From JBKECO01 sp047974745 (GTDB lineage Bacteria > Bacillota > Clostridia > Lachnospirales > Lachnospiraceae), in the NCBI GenBank assembly GCA_047974745.1, contig JBKECO010000060.1, positions 1 to 57,818 of the forward strand: a stretch of 57,818 nt of DNA, given 5' to 3'. The notes beneath the pieces were generated by a model. The model was not told where the DNA came from. It searched no databases and saw nothing but the letters and a program-made list of their open reading frames with translations. The position numbers were made by a program, and so were the translations under genes. This document shows, in pieces, positions 40,696-49,045 of this stretch. The number at the start of each line of letters is the position of its first letter. Position 1 is the stretch's first letter.

Positions 40696-42178
40696 TCGAT
40701 ACCTCCTGATATTTTCGAATCACAAAATACATGACCGTTCCTACTGATTCCTTACTGGTCGCCCAGATTTTCCCCCCGTGGTCCTCCAGAATCTTCTTTA
40801 CGATCGAAAGTCCGATTCCACTTCCGCCGGTTGCTGAATTTCTAGAAGAATCTGCCCGATAAAATCGTTCAAATATGAACGGAATATCTTTGACAGCAAT
40901 TCCTTTGCCATTGTCCTCGATTTCAACATGTATAAAATCACCTACATCTTTGACCCTGACATTGATGATCCCTGTCTCAGTGTTCAAATACTTGACAGAA
41001 TTACCAACAATATTGTGGATGACTCTTCGAATCTGTTCAGGATCAGCTATGATCTGTACCGAGTTACTCACGTAGTTAAAGTAATTCAGTCTGATGTTCT
41101 TTGTTTCCAGATCCATACCAATTTCCTCGATGCAGTCATTGAAATAGTCTAAAACATTTATTCTTTTAAAATTATATGGAATCCTGTTCGTGTCGATCTT
41201 AGAATACAGTGTCAGCTCATTTAAAAGGGAATCCATTTCATTTGCTTTGTTATTAATGATCTGCAGATACTTATTCTGTTTCTCTGGTGTATCTGCCACG
41301 CCATCCAGCAGACCCTCTGAATATCCCTTGAGCGTCGTAATTGGCGTCTTAAGATCATGGGCAATATTCGAAATCAGTTCTCTGCTCTCTTTCTCACTGG
41401 TAAGCTGCTGTTCTGCCGACTCTTTCAGCCGCTGTCTCATTGCTTCGAAGCTGGCGCAGAGCTGACTGATCTCATCAGTTCCCTCTGATGGAATGTGAAA
41501 ATCCAGATTCCCTTCTCTGATATAATTTGTTGCAATTTCCAGTTTCTTCAAGGGATAGATAATACCTCTGTAGATCCAGATGATCAAAAGTCCTGCAGTC
41601 AGAAATAATATGATGATCACTGAGAAAAACCCATCTATCAGAATTGTTCGGATCTCTGGAAGGATCTCACCGGTATATGCTGTGACAATGAAGGCACTCC
41701 CTTCACTCCCATCAGAAAAATGAAAACTGCTCTGTTTGATCAGAATCTGTTCATTGCCATCCACATAGGTTCCGCTTTCATCATTGATATCATCTTCCGA
41801 ATATTCTGGCAGCACTGCCGGATCGATGGCGGAATCATCCGTTCCTGTATAGGTGATCAGACCATTTTTTCTGACGATCAGATAAGAATACTTGTTGGAG
41901 AGTTCTGAATTGATTTCTTCTAAAAATGACTCATCTTCAAATTTGTCAGGATCATGAACCGCCGCTGACTGTATTTTTGAAAAAGTCGATTTTGTATATA
42001 GGTTGAGTAATTGTACCGTATTCACCATCTGTGTATCATCAGTAACCGCAATTCCATAGGTGTTCTCAATCAAGCTGTTTTGATATTTTTGAAATCCTGT
42101 CAGCGTTATGACCGAAAGAAAACTGGGAACAAAGATTATGATACAGAATGAGATGATCAGTCTTGTTTTCAGTTTCAT
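40688..42178 (-). CDS. Sensor histidine kinase (HAMP, two transmembrane helices)
   Basis: This 496-residue membrane kinase has a transmembrane helix near residues 7-27, an extracellular sensor of about 150 residues, a second helix (SVIIILFLTAGLLIIWIY), then HAMP. The dimerisation domain has the phospho-His in LISNIAHDLKTPITTLKGY. The ATPase has the N-box IHNIVGNSVKYLN, DNGKGI and GGSGIGLSIVKKIL. I chose ATG 42178 (GGAG at 7 bases) over an ATG 12 bases upstream. The signal is unknown, and the partner regulator is the next gene. Confidence 0.94.
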   Translation of the reverse strand: MKLKTRLIISFCIIIFVPSFLSVITLTGFQKYQNSLIENTYGIAVTDDTQMVNTVQLLNLYTKSTFSKIQSAAVHDPDKFEDESFLEEINSELSNKYSYLIVRKNGLITYTGTDDSAIDPAVLPEYSEDDINDESGTYVDGNEQILIKQSSFHFSDGSEGSAFIVTAYTGEILPEIRTILIDGFFSVIIILFLTAGLLIIWIYRGIIYPLKKLEIATNYIREGNLDFHIPSEGTDEISQLCASFEAMRQRLKESAEQQLTSEKESRELISNIAHDLKTPITTLKGYSEGLLDGVADTPEKQNKYLQIINNKANEMDSLLNELTLYSKIDTNRIPYNFKRINVLDYFNDCIEEIGMDLETKNIRLNYFNYVSNSVQIIADPEQIRRVIHNIVGNSVKYLNTETGIINVRVKDVGDFIHVEIEDNGKGIAVKDIPFIFERFYRADSSRNSATGGSGIGLSIVKKILEDHGGKIWATSKESVGTVMYFVIRKYQEVSNE

Positions 42179-42223
42179 GCAAGGCTCCATTTCTATAACA
42201 GATCCGTTATTCTGATAATATGG

Positions 42224-42256
42224 AAAAAAATGTCACAGAGAGTAGACCCTGTGACA
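42224..42256 (-). terminator. Terminator after metK
   Basis: TGTCACAG and CTGTGACA form a perfect 8-bp stem followed by seven T on the minus strand. A second imperfect hairpin (AAGACAAG/CTTGTCTT) follows the metK stop immediately, near 42320-42355. Confidence 0.85.
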
Positions 42257-42355
42257 TAATTATACATGACTGTATTTAAAAATAACATAAATTTTCCGAA
42301 ATCTGATTCTAAAGTTTTCATAAAGACAAGATCCGACAGCAGTCTTAGCCTTGTC

Positions 42356-43543
42356 TTACAGATAAGATTCCAGAATTTTGACCTTATCCAGTGCTTCCCA
42401 TGGAAGCTCAAGATCATGACGTCCGAAATGTCCATAGGCTGCAGTCTGCTTATAGATCGGGCTCCGCAGCTTTAGCATCTTTATGATTCCCGCTGGTCGA
42501 AGGTCAAAGTTCTCGCGAATAATGCCAACAATCTTCTCTTCTGAAACGACGCCGGTTCCAAATGTATCTACCATAATGGAGGTAGGATGTGCCACGCCGA
42601 TCGCATAGGAGAGCTGGATCTCACATTTTTTCGCCAGACCTGCTGCAACGATATTTTTTGCAACATATCTTGCTGCATAAGCGGCCGATCTGTCGACCTT
42701 TGTGCAATCTTTTCCAGAGAACGCTCCACCGCCATGTCTTGCATAACCGCCGTACGTATCCACTATGATCTTGCGGCCGGTCAATCCCGCATCCCCGTGT
42801 GGTCCGCCGATAACAAAGCGTCCGGTGGGGTTAATGAAGAATTTTGTTCCGGCATCGATCATATTCTCTGGCAGCACTTCATCAAAAATGTATCTTTTAA
42901 CATCTGCATGGATCTGTTCCTGTGTCACATATGGATCATGCTGTGTAGAGAGAACAACAGCTTCTAGTCTGACCGGATGTTCATTTTCATCATATTCAAC
43001 GGAGACCTGCGTCTTGCCATCCGGACGAAGATAGCTCATCGTTCCATTTTTACGTACTTTGGTCAGCTGCAGTGCAAGCTTATGTGCAAGCAGAATCGGA
43101 TAAGGCATCAGCTCCTCTGTTTCATTGGTCGCATAGCCGAACATCATTCCCTGATCTCCTGCCCCTATTGCATCCAGCTGTTCTTCTGTCATCTTATGCT
43201 CTCTGTATTCCAATGATTGATCCACACCCATTGCAATATCAGCTGATTGTTTGTCAAGTGCTACCATAACAGCGCAAGTATTTCCATCAAATCCTGTTGT
43301 CGCATCATCATATCCGATCTTTTTCACTGTATCTCTGACTATGGTTTGAAAGTCAATTTCTGCTTTTGTCGTGATCTCTCCTGTTACCAGAACAAATCCT
43401 GTACAGCAGGTCGTCTCACAAGCAACACGACTCATCGGATCCTGCTCTATGCAGGCATCTAGTATTGCATCGGATATAGCATCACATACCTTGTCCGGAT
43501 GACCTTCAGTCACTGATTCTGAAGTAAATAATCTTTTCTCCAT
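42356..43543 (-). CDS. metK: S-adenosylmethionine synthetase
   Basis: This 395-residue enzyme makes SAM from methionine and ATP; SAM feeds the seven or so methyltransferases of the cob operon. It shows FTSESVTEGHPDK at the N-terminus, AIGAGDQGMMFGYA, the FVIGGPHGDAGLTGRKIIVDTYGG block and GGGAFSGKDCTKVDRS. I chose ATG 43543, which has AAAGGAGAT upstream; the open frame upstream to 43588 is part of the leader. A SAM-I riboswitch precedes it. Confidence 0.97.
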   Translation of the reverse strand: MEKRLFTSESVTEGHPDKVCDAISDAILDACIEQDPMSRVACETTCCTGFVLVTGEITTKAEIDFQTIVRDTVKKIGYDDATTGFDGNTCAVMVALDKQSADIAMGVDQSLEYREHKMTEEQLDAIGAGDQGMMFGYATNETEELMPYPILLAHKLALQLTKVRKNGTMSYLRPDGKTQVSVEYDENEHPVRLEAVVLSTQHDPYVTQEQIHADVKRYIFDEVLPENMIDAGTKFFINPTGRFVIGGPHGDAGLTGRKIIVDTYGGYARHGGGAFSGKDCTKVDRSAAYAARYVAKNIVAAGLAKKCEIQLSYAIGVAHPTSIMVDTFGTGVVSEEKIVGIIRENFDLRPAGIIKMLKLRSPIYKQTAAYGHFGRHDLELPWEALDKVKILESYL

Positions 43544-43586
43544 TCTTATGTTATCTCCTTTCGTTGGTGCCGGTTGTTTTAAAACC

Positions 43587-43620
43587 ACAAAAAAGTCCGC
43601 TCATCAAAATATAAGCGGAC
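43587..43620 (-). terminator. Terminator of the SAM riboswitch
   Basis: AGTCCGCT...AGCGGACT, a stem with an AT-rich loop, is followed by a T run on the minus strand, between the aptamer and metK. Confidence 0.85.
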
Positions 43621-43659
43621 GTGATTTATTAAGTTCGTAAATCTAATCCTCCTATTGTT

Positions 43660-43757
43660 CGACAATTTCGCTCAGGCTGGCACCTTCCATTGCTGGGGTT
43701 GCCGTGACTTCACAGATCCTATGTATCTCCATCACTCTGAATAAGAGAAGCTCTTTA
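43660..43757 (-). ncRNA. SAM-I (S-box) riboswitch of metK
   Basis: On the minus strand: CTTATTCAGAGTGATGGAG, the GAAGTCACGGCAACC block, AAGGTGCCAGCCTGAGCGAAA. These are the classic S-box segments (AGAG-GNGGAG, GGCAACC, GGUGC-NAACC-type). Together with the following terminator this should shut down metK when SAM is high. Confidence 0.93.
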
Positions 43758-43783
43758 TAAAATTAAATATCTCTGACAAAACT

Positions 43784-43812
43784 AAAATACTATTATTTTT
43801 GGTATCTGTCAA
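43784..43812 (-). promoter_or_regulatory. Promoter of metK
   Basis: TTGACA and TATTTT on the minus strand are separated by 17 bases, just before the riboswitch. Confidence 0.65.
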
Positions 43813-43867
43813 GTTTTTCTTATTTTGTCTAGCTCTTTAAATGATCGTAATTTTTCTATTTTTGCGA

Positions 43868-43896
43868 TTGTAAATTCTCCACTATTCTATTAAAAT
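43868..43896 (+). promoter_or_regulatory. Promoter of the HD-GYP gene
   Basis: TTGTAA and TAAAAT are 17 bases apart, about 30 bases before the start. The start follows GGGGAGGGAG. It diverges from the metK promoter. Confidence 0.5.
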
Positions 43897-43925
43897 CAAG
43901 TTATATTAATAGGGGAGGGAGTCAT

Positions 43926-45029
43926 ATGCAATTAACCGCTACAAAGACCTTGCTGCCTGGAATGATCCTGGCAGAACCTGTAAAAACGAACAGGGGTCAG
44001 ACGATCATGAACAAAGGTGTCCTGTTGACCGATAGTCTGATTGCTCGAATTTCATTTTATGGAATAGAGTCTGTTTGTGTCGCGCCTCAAGAATCCATTC
44101 CAGAACCAATGGAACTTGAAACGGAAGCAAAAAATGCACCTGTCAAAATGGTGTATTCTGAACGCATCAAAAGCTCTGCTGACTTTAAAATGTTTCAGGA
44201 TGAGTCTTTCGATATTCATCTGAAGCTAAAAAAGTGTTTTTTAAAAATACTGAACAGCGAAAGTGGTGAACTGATTCCGGAAGTACTCGCTATGACGATG
44301 CACCTTTTACAAAAACCGTTAAATACCATTGAATTATTTGATATGCTGCACAATATGCGCACAGAAGATGATGCCATCTATTTACACTCTGTCAGTGTTG
44401 CTTTCATTGCAGGCGCCTTTGGGAAATGGCTTGAATTCTCACAGTCTGATATTGAGCTTCTGGTTCTCTGTGGACTGATGCACGATATCGGAAAGATGAA
44501 GATCCCTTCTAAGATTCTCTATAAGCCTGGTCCACTGGATGAGACAGAATATGCCATTGTAAAACGCCACCCACGACTAGGTTATGAAGCATTGAAACGT
44601 ATTCCCAAGCTGGACTTTCATGTAGTCGATTGCGCTCTGATGCACCACGAACGCTGTGATGGCAGCGGATATCCCCTGAATGCTGCTGCAAAAGAGATCA
44701 ACAACTTTGCAAAGATCATAGCGATCGCAGATGTGTATGATGCCATGACCGCCGCACGCAGCTACCGCAGTCCACTTTGCCCTTTCCAGGTCATTTCTGC
44801 ATTTGAACATGAGGGACTAAAGAAGTATGATCCTCATTTTATTCTGACCTTCCTTGAGCACATTGCCTATACCTACCAGAATAACCGGATTCTGCTTAGT
44901 GATGGTAGAGAGGCTAATATCATCATGCTGAACAGCCGAGATCTTTCCAGACCTATCATTGAAGTCGATGATGGTTCCTATATCAATCTGGCCACCTCCA
45001 AAGATCTTCATATTGCTTCCCTGATCTGA
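43926..45029 (+). CDS. HD-GYP domain protein (probable c-di-GMP phosphodiesterase)
   Basis: This 367-residue cytosolic protein lacks visible membrane segments. An N-terminal domain (about 1-130), beginning LTATKTLLPGMILAEPV, is typical of HD-GYP partners. Then comes the HD domain with the metal motif LCGLMHDIGKMKIP, followed by ILYKPGPL, HPRLGYEALK and the signature HHERCDGSGYPL, with later IIAIADVYDAMTAARSYR. Family members hydrolyse cyclic di-GMP or act as signalling hydrolases. It is the only plus-strand gene in the second half and ends at a bidirectional terminator. Confidence 0.9.
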   Translation: MQLTATKTLLPGMILAEPVKTNRGQTIMNKGVLLTDSLIARISFYGIESVCVAPQESIPEPMELETEAKNAPVKMVYSERIKSSADFKMFQDESFDIHLKLKKCFLKILNSESGELIPEVLAMTMHLLQKPLNTIELFDMLHNMRTEDDAIYLHSVSVAFIAGAFGKWLEFSQSDIELLVLCGLMHDIGKMKIPSKILYKPGPLDETEYAIVKRHPRLGYEALKRIPKLDFHVVDCALMHHERCDGSGYPLNAAAKEINNFAKIIAIADVYDAMTAARSYRSPLCPFQVISAFEHEGLKKYDPHFILTFLEHIAYTYQNNRILLSDGREANIIMLNSRDLSRPIIEVDDGSYINLATSKDLHIASLI

Positions 45030-45078
45030 CCCGATCCATCATCCAATCTATAAGCACTGCCAGAACACTGCCAAATAC

Positions 45079-45118
45079 AAGAACCAGGACCTTTTGCCGA
45101 GATCCTGGTTCTTATTAT
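45079..45118. terminator. Bidirectional terminator between HD-GYP gene and murA
   Basis: AAGAACCAGGA and TCCTGGTTCTT form an 11-bp perfect stem with a T-rich tail on the plus strand, between two convergent genes. Confidence 0.88.
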
Positions 45119-45168
45119 TTTTATTATAATTCGTCTTGATTTTTATCCTGATTCGTCTATCAATTCCT

Positions 45169-46461
45169 TCACGAAACCCTTAATTTGAATTTCTGGATTT
45201 CTTTATCAGAACATACCTTCTCGATCTGTGCCCCGAGCTGCTCCAGCTTCTCGTGTAGTTTCTCATATCCACGCTCTATATAATAGATATCATCCACGGT
45301 CGTAATTCCCTCTGCAGCCAGTCCGGCAATGACGAGTGCCGCTCCTGCACGAAGATCCGGTGCACTGACTCTGGCGCCAGTGAAGCCTGATACTCCCGTG
45401 ATGATGGCGATATTGCTTTCTACTCTAATGGAAGCACCCATACGTGTCAGCTCGTCCACATACTTGAACCTATTTTCAAAAATGCTCTCAGTGACTGTAC
45501 TGATTCCATCTGCGATCGCTAATACAGCGGACATCTGAGGCTGCATATCTGTAGGAAATCCCGGATAAGGAAGTGTAGTTACCTGTGTATGATGTAATTG
45601 TTTGGATGCTACAACTCGTACTGCATCATCGAGCTCTTCAATCTCACATCCGATCTCAAGAAGCTTTGCTGTCGTTGCTTCTAAATGCTTAGGGATGACA
45701 TTTTTTACCGTAATATCGCCTTTAGTCGCTGCAGCTGCCAGCATAAAAGTACCCGCTTCGATCTGGTCAGGAATAATGGAGTAATTTGTTTTATGCAGCT
45801 TCTCTACCCCGACAATACGGATCATATCTGTCCCTGCACCTCTGATTCTGGCACCCATGGTATTTAGACAGTTTGCAACATCAACGACATGAGGTTCTTT
45901 TGCTGCATTTTCGATTATTGTCTTTCCTTTTGCCATCGCCGCCGCCATCATGATGTTGATCGTAGCGCCGACTGAAACTTTGTCCAGATAGATATGTGTT
46001 CCCACCAATTCATCAGCCTGGGCACTGATCAGACCATGCTGAATATCGACATTAGCACCGAGAGCGCGAAATCCCTTCAGATGCAGGTCAATGGGTCTGC
46101 TCCCAATATCACAGCCACCGGGAAGAGCCACTTCTGCTTTCTTATATTTTCCAAGTAGTGCTCCCAAAAGATAGTAGGATGCACGAATTTTATTGATATA
46201 TTCATAATCCACGCTTAAATCATGGATATTTGCGCCATTTATTTTAACCGTATTGTCATCAACACGTTCTACATGACCCCCGATTCCCTCTATTGCACTG
46301 AGCATCACATTGATGTCCCGTACATTCGGAAGATTATCGATCGTTACTGTTTCATCTGTCATGATCGCTGTTGCGAGAACCGCCAGTGCAGCGTTCTTTG
46401 CTCCACCTATTTCGACTTCTCCGACCAGCGGAGAACCACCCTTTATAATATATTGTTCCAC
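45169..46461 (-). CDS. murA: UDP-N-acetylglucosamine 1-carboxyvinyltransferase
   Basis: This 430-residue enzyme makes the first committed step of peptidoglycan synthesis by transferring enolpyruvyl to UDP-GlcNAc. It shows IEIGGAKNAAL-like start (EIGGAKNAALAVLATA), the active-site LPGGCDIGSRPIDLH with the cysteine expected to react with fosfomycin, and later GFPTDMQPQMSA and DLRAGAALVIAGL. It starts with GTG (46461), with AGAGGTG at correct spacing. Two good promoters lie upstream. Confidence 0.96.
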   Translation of the reverse strand: MEQYIIKGGSPLVGEVEIGGAKNAALAVLATAIMTDETVTIDNLPNVRDINVMLSAIEGIGGHVERVDDNTVKINGANIHDLSVDYEYINKIRASYYLLGALLGKYKKAEVALPGGCDIGSRPIDLHLKGFRALGANVDIQHGLISAQADELVGTHIYLDKVSVGATINIMMAAAMAKGKTIIENAAKEPHVVDVANCLNTMGARIRGAGTDMIRIVGVEKLHKTNYSIIPDQIEAGTFMLAAAATKGDITVKNVIPKHLEATTAKLLEIGCEIEELDDAVRVVASKQLHHTQVTTLPYPGFPTDMQPQMSAVLAIADGISTVTESIFENRFKYVDELTRMGASIRVESNIAIITGVSGFTGARVSAPDLRAGAALVIAGLAAEGITTVDDIYYIERGYEKLHEKLEQLGAQIEKVCSDKEIQKFKLRVS

Positions 46462-46509
46462 TTATGCACCTCTGATACTTTTTCAAACTTTTTCAGATAC
46501 AAACATGTA

Positions 46510-46538
46510 ATTATAGTAATCAAATCTCATTTTGTCAA
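46510..46538 (-). promoter_or_regulatory. Consensus promoter P1 of murA
   Basis: TTGACA and TATAAT are perfect in both boxes on the minus strand, with 17-base spacing, about 50 bases before the GTG start. Confidence 0.85.
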
Positions 46539-46610
46539 GAATTTAAGAAAAGTTAACACACGGATTCATTCCATGCACTTACAAATACTTCTAACTTAGT
46601 CTCCGAAGAA

Positions 46611-46639
46611 ATTATAGCATAATTTTTAGTGACTGTCGA
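46611..46639 (-). promoter_or_regulatory. Second promoter P2 upstream of murA
   Basis: TCGACA and TATAAT on the minus strand are separated by 17 bases, some 100 bases further upstream than P1. No gene intervenes, so murA may have tandem promoters. Confidence 0.55.
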
Positions 46640-46693
46640 AATTTTTTTACCCTGTAACTGCGATACCATAAAAATATCTGTTATCTGCAGGTG

Positions 46694-47206
46694 TTATCTC
46701 TGATACAAGTCTAGCTCTGTCACGATTTGTTCCACCGTTTCCTCTACGTTCAGTTTTCCCTCATCGATTTTGATATCGGCATATTTTTCATAGAGCGGAG
46801 TACGCTCATGGTATAGATCCAAAAGGGATTGTCCTGCTCTGAGAACAACGCCTCTGCCCCTGATATCAGAAAGTCTTTTTTCCAAATGCTCAAACGGCAC
46901 ATGAAGATAGACCAAGGTTCCGATTTCCTTTAAGTGCGCCATTGCCTCTTCCTCATAGACAACGCTGCCGCCTGTTGCAATAATGGTCTGTTCGGCCTGG
47001 ATCGATGCATTGACTCTTTCTTCGATTTTTAAAAATCCTTCCGTCCCAACATCCCTGATGATTTCTTTGAGCAGCCGCCCTTCCTCTTTCTGAATCAAAA
47101 GGTCTGCATCTAAGAACTGATATCCCAGAAGCTTTGCCAGTACGACCCCGGCAGTGCTTTTTCCTACGCCTGGCATTCCGATCAATATAATATTATTATG
47201 CTCCAT
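46694..47206 (-). CDS. aroK: Shikimate kinase
   Basis: This 170-residue kinase phosphorylates shikimate on the path to aromatic amino acids. The P-loop GMPGVGKSTAG (residues 10-20), the shikimate-binding DADLLI, the IATGGSVVY motif with the conserved glycines, and the lid DIRGRGVVLR are present. I chose ATG 47206 (GGAGAAATGAA before it); a longer frame to 47278 adds 24 non-family residues. It follows the ABC exporter genes, with no clear promoter of its own. Confidence 0.92.
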   Translation of the reverse strand: MEHNNIILIGMPGVGKSTAGVVLAKLLGYQFLDADLLIQKEEGRLLKEIIRDVGTEGFLKIEERVNASIQAEQTIIATGGSVVYEEEAMAHLKEIGTLVYLHVPFEHLEKRLSDIRGRGVVLRAGQSLLDLYHERTPLYEKYADIKIDEGKLNVEETVEQIVTELDLYQR

Positions 47207-47281
47207 TTCATTTCTCCTATGTGAATCTCTCGGTAGTGTCATCGTGACTTCGCGGCCTGCCTGTTCCAGGAAGTGCAATTT

Positions 47282-49045
47282 TTATGATACATTTTCATAC
47301 TGGCTTTGATACAGCTGTGCATAAAAACCACCTTCTGCCATCAGCTGACTATGGCTGCCTTGCTCGATGACCCTGCCATTTTCCATAACAAGGATACGAT
47401 CCGCATTTTCCACTGTTGACAGCCTGTGTGCTACGATAAAACTGGTTCTTCCCTGCATCAACTCGGTAAATGCATTCTGTATTTTCATCTCCGTCCTGGT
47501 GTCAATAGAAGAGGTTGCTTCATCCAGAATCAGGACGGGAGGCGGCGACAGCAATAGTCTGGCGATGCAAAGAAGCTGCTTTTGTCCCTGGGAAAGTCCG
47601 GCTCCATCCTCGCCGGTCACTGTATGGTATCCATTTCGAAGCTGAATAATGAAGCTGTGTGCATGAGCCTTTTTTGCAGCTGCGATGACTTCTTCCTCGG
47701 TCGCATCCGGATCACCAATCCGAATGTTATTCAATATGGTATCGTGTTTCAGCCAGGTGTCTTGAAGTACCATTCCGCAGGATTCTCTTAGACTTTCTCT
47801 TGTGACCTTTGCAATGTCTTGTTCATCGATCTTGATTTTGCCACCATCCAGCTCATAAAAACGCATCATTAGGTTAATCAGCGTTGTCTTTCCGCATCCC
47901 GTTGGTCCTACAATGGCAATTCTCTGCCCTTTCTGAGCTTTCACGTTAATATTTGAAAGAAATGGCTGATTGCTGACATAGGAAAAAGATACCTCTTCCA
48001 TGACAACATTCCCCTCCACCTTCGATAAGACGTTTGCGCATTCAAGATCAGGTGTTTCCTGATTTTCTTCAATCAGTTCTAATATCCTGCCTGCACATGC
48101 CATTGCATTCTGAAGCTCAGTGAACACGCCTGAAATTTCATTGAATGGCTTTGTGTACTGATTTGCATAGCTTAAAAAGCTTGCCAGCTGTCCAACGGAT
48201 ATACCACCTGCTACAGCTGCGATCGCTCCAGCGGCACCCACACCGGCATACACCAGGCCATTGACAAATCTCGTACAAGGATTCGTCAGTGAGGAATAGA
48301 AAATTGCTTTGAAGGAAAATTCCTTGAGCTGTTCATTGATTTCATCAAATTCGGAAAGTACCTGCTGTTCCTGACGAAATGCCTGAACCACCTTTTGATT
48401 TACGATCATTTCCTCCACAAGAGAGGTCTGATTTCCTCTTGTCTGGGACTGCTTTTGAAACATCGAAAAGGTGTGTGAGGCAATAAACCCTGCAACCAGC
48501 AATGAAAGCGGCGTAATACAGATCACAAGAAGTGCAATCTGTGGATGGATACTAAGCATAAAGCAGAGAGTTCCAATGATCGTTACGATTCCTGTAAAAA
48601 GCTGCGAAAATCCAAGCAGCAGACCATCACCAACCTGCTCTGCATCCGTGATCATTCTGCTGACAATATCTCCATAAGCATGGGTATCCAGATAGGAAAG
48701 GGGAATCTTTTGTATCTTCTCGAAGGCATCGCTTCGAAGATCCTTTACGATCCCATAGGTCATATGGTTGTTACACAGATTCATCAGCCATTGCACAAGG
48801 GCTGCTCCCCCTGCAATCAGAGCTAGTTTCACAAGTATTGCTGTAAGGGAAGGATAGTCGACATTCCCTGCTCCCACTACCACATCCACCGACTCTCCGA
48901 TCAAGATCGGAATATACAGCATAAAAAGCGAGGAAATGAGGGCAAATATCATTGAAAGAATCAATGTTCCCCGATATCTTGCGATATAAGGCAGGATCCT
49001 TCGAATGATCGAAAGCTGCCAATGGGTCTTTTTTTCATTTTTCAT
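47282..49045 (-). CDS. ABC multidrug exporter half, catalytic NBD
   Basis: This 587-residue half-transporter has an N-terminal six-helix membrane domain (about residues 20-310) and a C-terminal ATPase (about 340-580). The NBD shows Walker A IVGPTGCGKTTLINLM, Q-loop LQDTWL, an altered signature GLSQGQKQLL (Gln instead of Gly) and Walker B VLILDEATSSID with the catalytic Glu. Its partner upstream has a normal signature but no catalytic Glu, the pattern of heterodimeric exporters such as BmrCD. It overlaps its partner by 4 bases. Confidence 0.92.
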   Translation of the reverse strand: MKNEKKTHWQLSIIRRILPYIARYRGTLILSMIFALISSLFMLYIPILIGESVDVVVGAGNVDYPSLTAILVKLALIAGGAALVQWLMNLCNNHMTYGIVKDLRSDAFEKIQKIPLSYLDTHAYGDIVSRMITDAEQVGDGLLLGFSQLFTGIVTIIGTLCFMLSIHPQIALLVICITPLSLLVAGFIASHTFSMFQKQSQTRGNQTSLVEEMIVNQKVVQAFRQEQQVLSEFDEINEQLKEFSFKAIFYSSLTNPCTRFVNGLVYAGVGAAGAIAAVAGGISVGQLASFLSYANQYTKPFNEISGVFTELQNAMACAGRILELIEENQETPDLECANVLSKVEGNVVMEEVSFSYVSNQPFLSNINVKAQKGQRIAIVGPTGCGKTTLINLMMRFYELDGGKIKIDEQDIAKVTRESLRESCGMVLQDTWLKHDTILNNIRIGDPDATEEEVIAAAKKAHAHSFIIQLRNGYHTVTGEDGAGLSQGQKQLLCIARLLLSPPPVLILDEATSSIDTRTEMKIQNAFTELMQGRTSFIVAHRLSTVENADRILVMENGRVIEQGSHSQLMAEGGFYAQLYQSQYENVS